DNA of 16,936 nucleotides from REEB481 sp964586595. Lineage in GTDB: Bacteria > Bacteroidota > Bacteroidia > NS11-12g > UBA955. The notes beneath the pieces were generated by a model. That model made no database searches. It was not told the origin of the DNA and worked only from the letters and a program-made list of their open reading frames with translations. Shown in pieces: positions 15,614 through 16,936 of this stretch (its first letter is position 1; each line of letters begins with the position of its first letter). The stretch covers positions 1 through 16,936 of the forward strand of contig CAZPHB010000034.1 of the NCBI GenBank assembly GCA_964586595.1. The letters are read 5' to 3'. The position numbers and the translations under genes are program-made.

Positions 15614-16888
15614 TTCATCGTCAAATTTGGGCATCTGAGGGGTCACCATATGTGGCACCCTCATTCGTTGGGCGGTATCGTTTTTCAATCGGTGCGTTGG
15701 CTCGGCAATCAGAACCCCACCAATGCGAGTCAGCTCATTGGTCTTCCCGAGTCCAGGAGGGCAAATGATAATATGGATATCCTTATCGTTGGAATTGAGG
15801 GCATTTTGGAGTGCATCGTGGAGCCTTTGCTCCCCTTCAGCAAGGCTGATGCATTTCCGCTCACCAATCCTCTCAATGGTTTTCAATGGTGACTTTGCTG
15901 CCAATGCTAAATTGCCCCAACGCCAGTCCTCGGGATATGGTGAGTATTTCTCCAATGCCATGGGCAGGTATTCCCTGTGAGAGGCATACTGAATCATATA
16001 AAATTTCTCTTTAGAGTAATTTGTCAACCCCATATCATTGAACTTGTCCATGGTCTGATTAAATAAAATTTTTCCAGATCGCATCCAATGAAGACTGCAT
16101 GCAAGTCCAAAGAGCTGAGGGTTATATAAAAAATCGCCGTTCATGAATTCCCTGAATATCCTGACCCTTGATGCGACTAAGTCCCAATCAATTGGGTTGT
16201 TGCTAAGTGATTTGAGGAATTTGTAAAATGGGGCGGTTTTTGGCAGAATGCCGTTATCACTACTATATACTATTGAGCCCACCTCTCCATCGCCATTTTT
16301 GCTTAGTTTTCTCGTTCTCCCTTTGTCAGCCTCAATGGTAAGTAGGTCTGTAATGGTGATTAGCTCGTTTAATTTGTTCGGTTCCTCATTTATTACCTGA
16401 GCTGTCAGTCCACCATGGAATAATCGTGGCGCGTCGAAACAATTTGAATCTGCATCGGGAAAGAGTTTTTTCAACCCCCATCTAATTGATGCAGCTACAT
16501 GCGGGTCGGTAATCAATTCATCAACCATAATGCCAACCCTGAATCGCGGTGCAGCCTCTGTATGGCGGAATGTAGTGTAGTATAGATTTGTTTTAATTCC
16601 AACTTGTTGTAGACGGTCGTTTACATCATTATATTTTGTGTTTTTGTCAAAATCTAAAAAGAAGCATTGTTGTCCGCACCATGTGTTGCTGTCCTTTGTC
16701 GTTGAATCAGCTTTGAAGATGGCAGGAGTGAAGCTGTAGCTGTACGGCTGTACTAAGTAAGTTGCTAATTGTTGCAGGGTTAGTTCCTTGGTGGTGAGCA
16801 GGTTCTTAATTCCTGCTATTTGGTTTCTTTTTGGCTTACTCTTGAAGCTCTTCTCTGCGATTGAAAGGGTGTAACGTAATTCATTCAT
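15578..16888 (-). pseudogene. Truncated primase-like / helicase gene, homologue of the left-end gene
   Basis: The reading frame encodes 436 residues homologous to the first 415 residues of the protein at 50-2413. Shared features are FFLDFD (primase metal motif), PRFRV, LFHGG, SLSNNPIDW against NLSNNAPDW, REFMNGDFLYN, YSPYPEDWRW, and Walker A CPPGLGKT followed by EPTHRLKN. Similarity stops near MPKFDDE, around 15614-15625. The remaining frame is foreign, since it reads backwards through the last 36 bases of the MORN gene. All later helicase motifs (DExD, SAT, motif VI) are missing, so the helicase cannot work; the primase part is intact and might still be expressed. ATG at 16888 was chosen because its start aligns with that of the homologue; the frame is open to 16924. 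The protein copies differ substantially, so this is not a recent duplication. Confidence 0.75.
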
Positions 16889-16902
16889 ATGATTGTTTTT
16901 CT

Positions 16903-16917
16903 TGATTTTTAAAATCA
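16903..16917. promoter_or_regulatory. Short AT-rich palindrome upstream of the truncated primase gene
   Basis: TGATTTT and AAAATCA flank a single central T, giving 7-bp arms 15 bases upstream of the ATG at 16888 on the minus strand. The left-end homologue also has an AT-rich inverted repeat just before its start, though with a different sequence. Both may be operators; AT-rich chance symmetry is equally possible. Confidence 0.25.
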
Positions 16918-16936
16918 TAATCAAAAAAAACGAGAT

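Overview
The window looks like an accessory defence and mobile-element region of a Bacteroidota genome or plasmid. Evidence for the phylum is two upstream sites matching the TAnnTTTG -7 box (2537-2544 and 11568-11575), AT-rich leaders with little Shine-Dalgarno sequence, and protein families typical of that phylum. No species can be named. No rRNA, tRNA, CRISPR array, transposase or integrase is visible.

Layout. (1) 50-2413 (+): a two-domain primase-like/SF2 helicase protein of the kind carried by plasmids and integrated elements. (2) 2576-10526 (+): a restriction-type block. It holds a PLD-nuclease/SNF2-like helicase fusion, a 1203-residue Eco57I/PglX-type adenine methylase whose start codon directly follows the helicase stop, and a nuclease with an Mrr catalytic domain and an EVE/PUA-like N-terminal domain. 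(3) 10582-11315 (+): a 53-residue ribbon-helix-helix repressor, preceded by a 32-bp near-palindrome that ends one base before its ATG, then a 183-residue protein of unknown function. (4) 11585-13132 (+): two tandem, diverged paralogues resembling the OGG-fold (8-oxoguanine glycosylase-like) family; the second probably has an N-terminal membrane anchor. (5) 13283-15613 (+): a 776-residue predicted exported or membrane protein with MORN-like repeats, a charged coiled coil and a C-terminal cysteine cluster. (6) 15578-16888 (-): the N-terminal part of a second primase-helicase homologous to the first, cut off shortly after its Walker A motif, exactly where the MORN gene ends.

How the parts may work together. 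The PLD-helicase and methylase probably form one ATP-dependent restriction-modification machine, with the methylase C-terminus reading the site and the helicase/PLD subunit translocating and cutting. The EVE-Mrr protein may add cleavage of modified DNA. The C-terminal part of the methylase is much more AT-rich than its catalytic core, as expected if specificity domains are exchanged. The AT-rich OGG-like pair plus MORN protein differ in composition from the restriction genes and are the best candidate here for an undescribed module. The two primase-helicases face inward from the window edges, which suggests that one mobile unit landed in, or recombined with, a related one.

Two regulatory structures stand out. 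One is a perfect 12-bp terminator-shaped hairpin with a T-tract inside codons 11-22 of the PLD-helicase. The other is a perfect 12-bp hairpin just before the second OGG-like gene. Intergenic gaps are all shorter than 300 bases; the two largest, 11316-11584 and 2414-2575, are described as features or findings.
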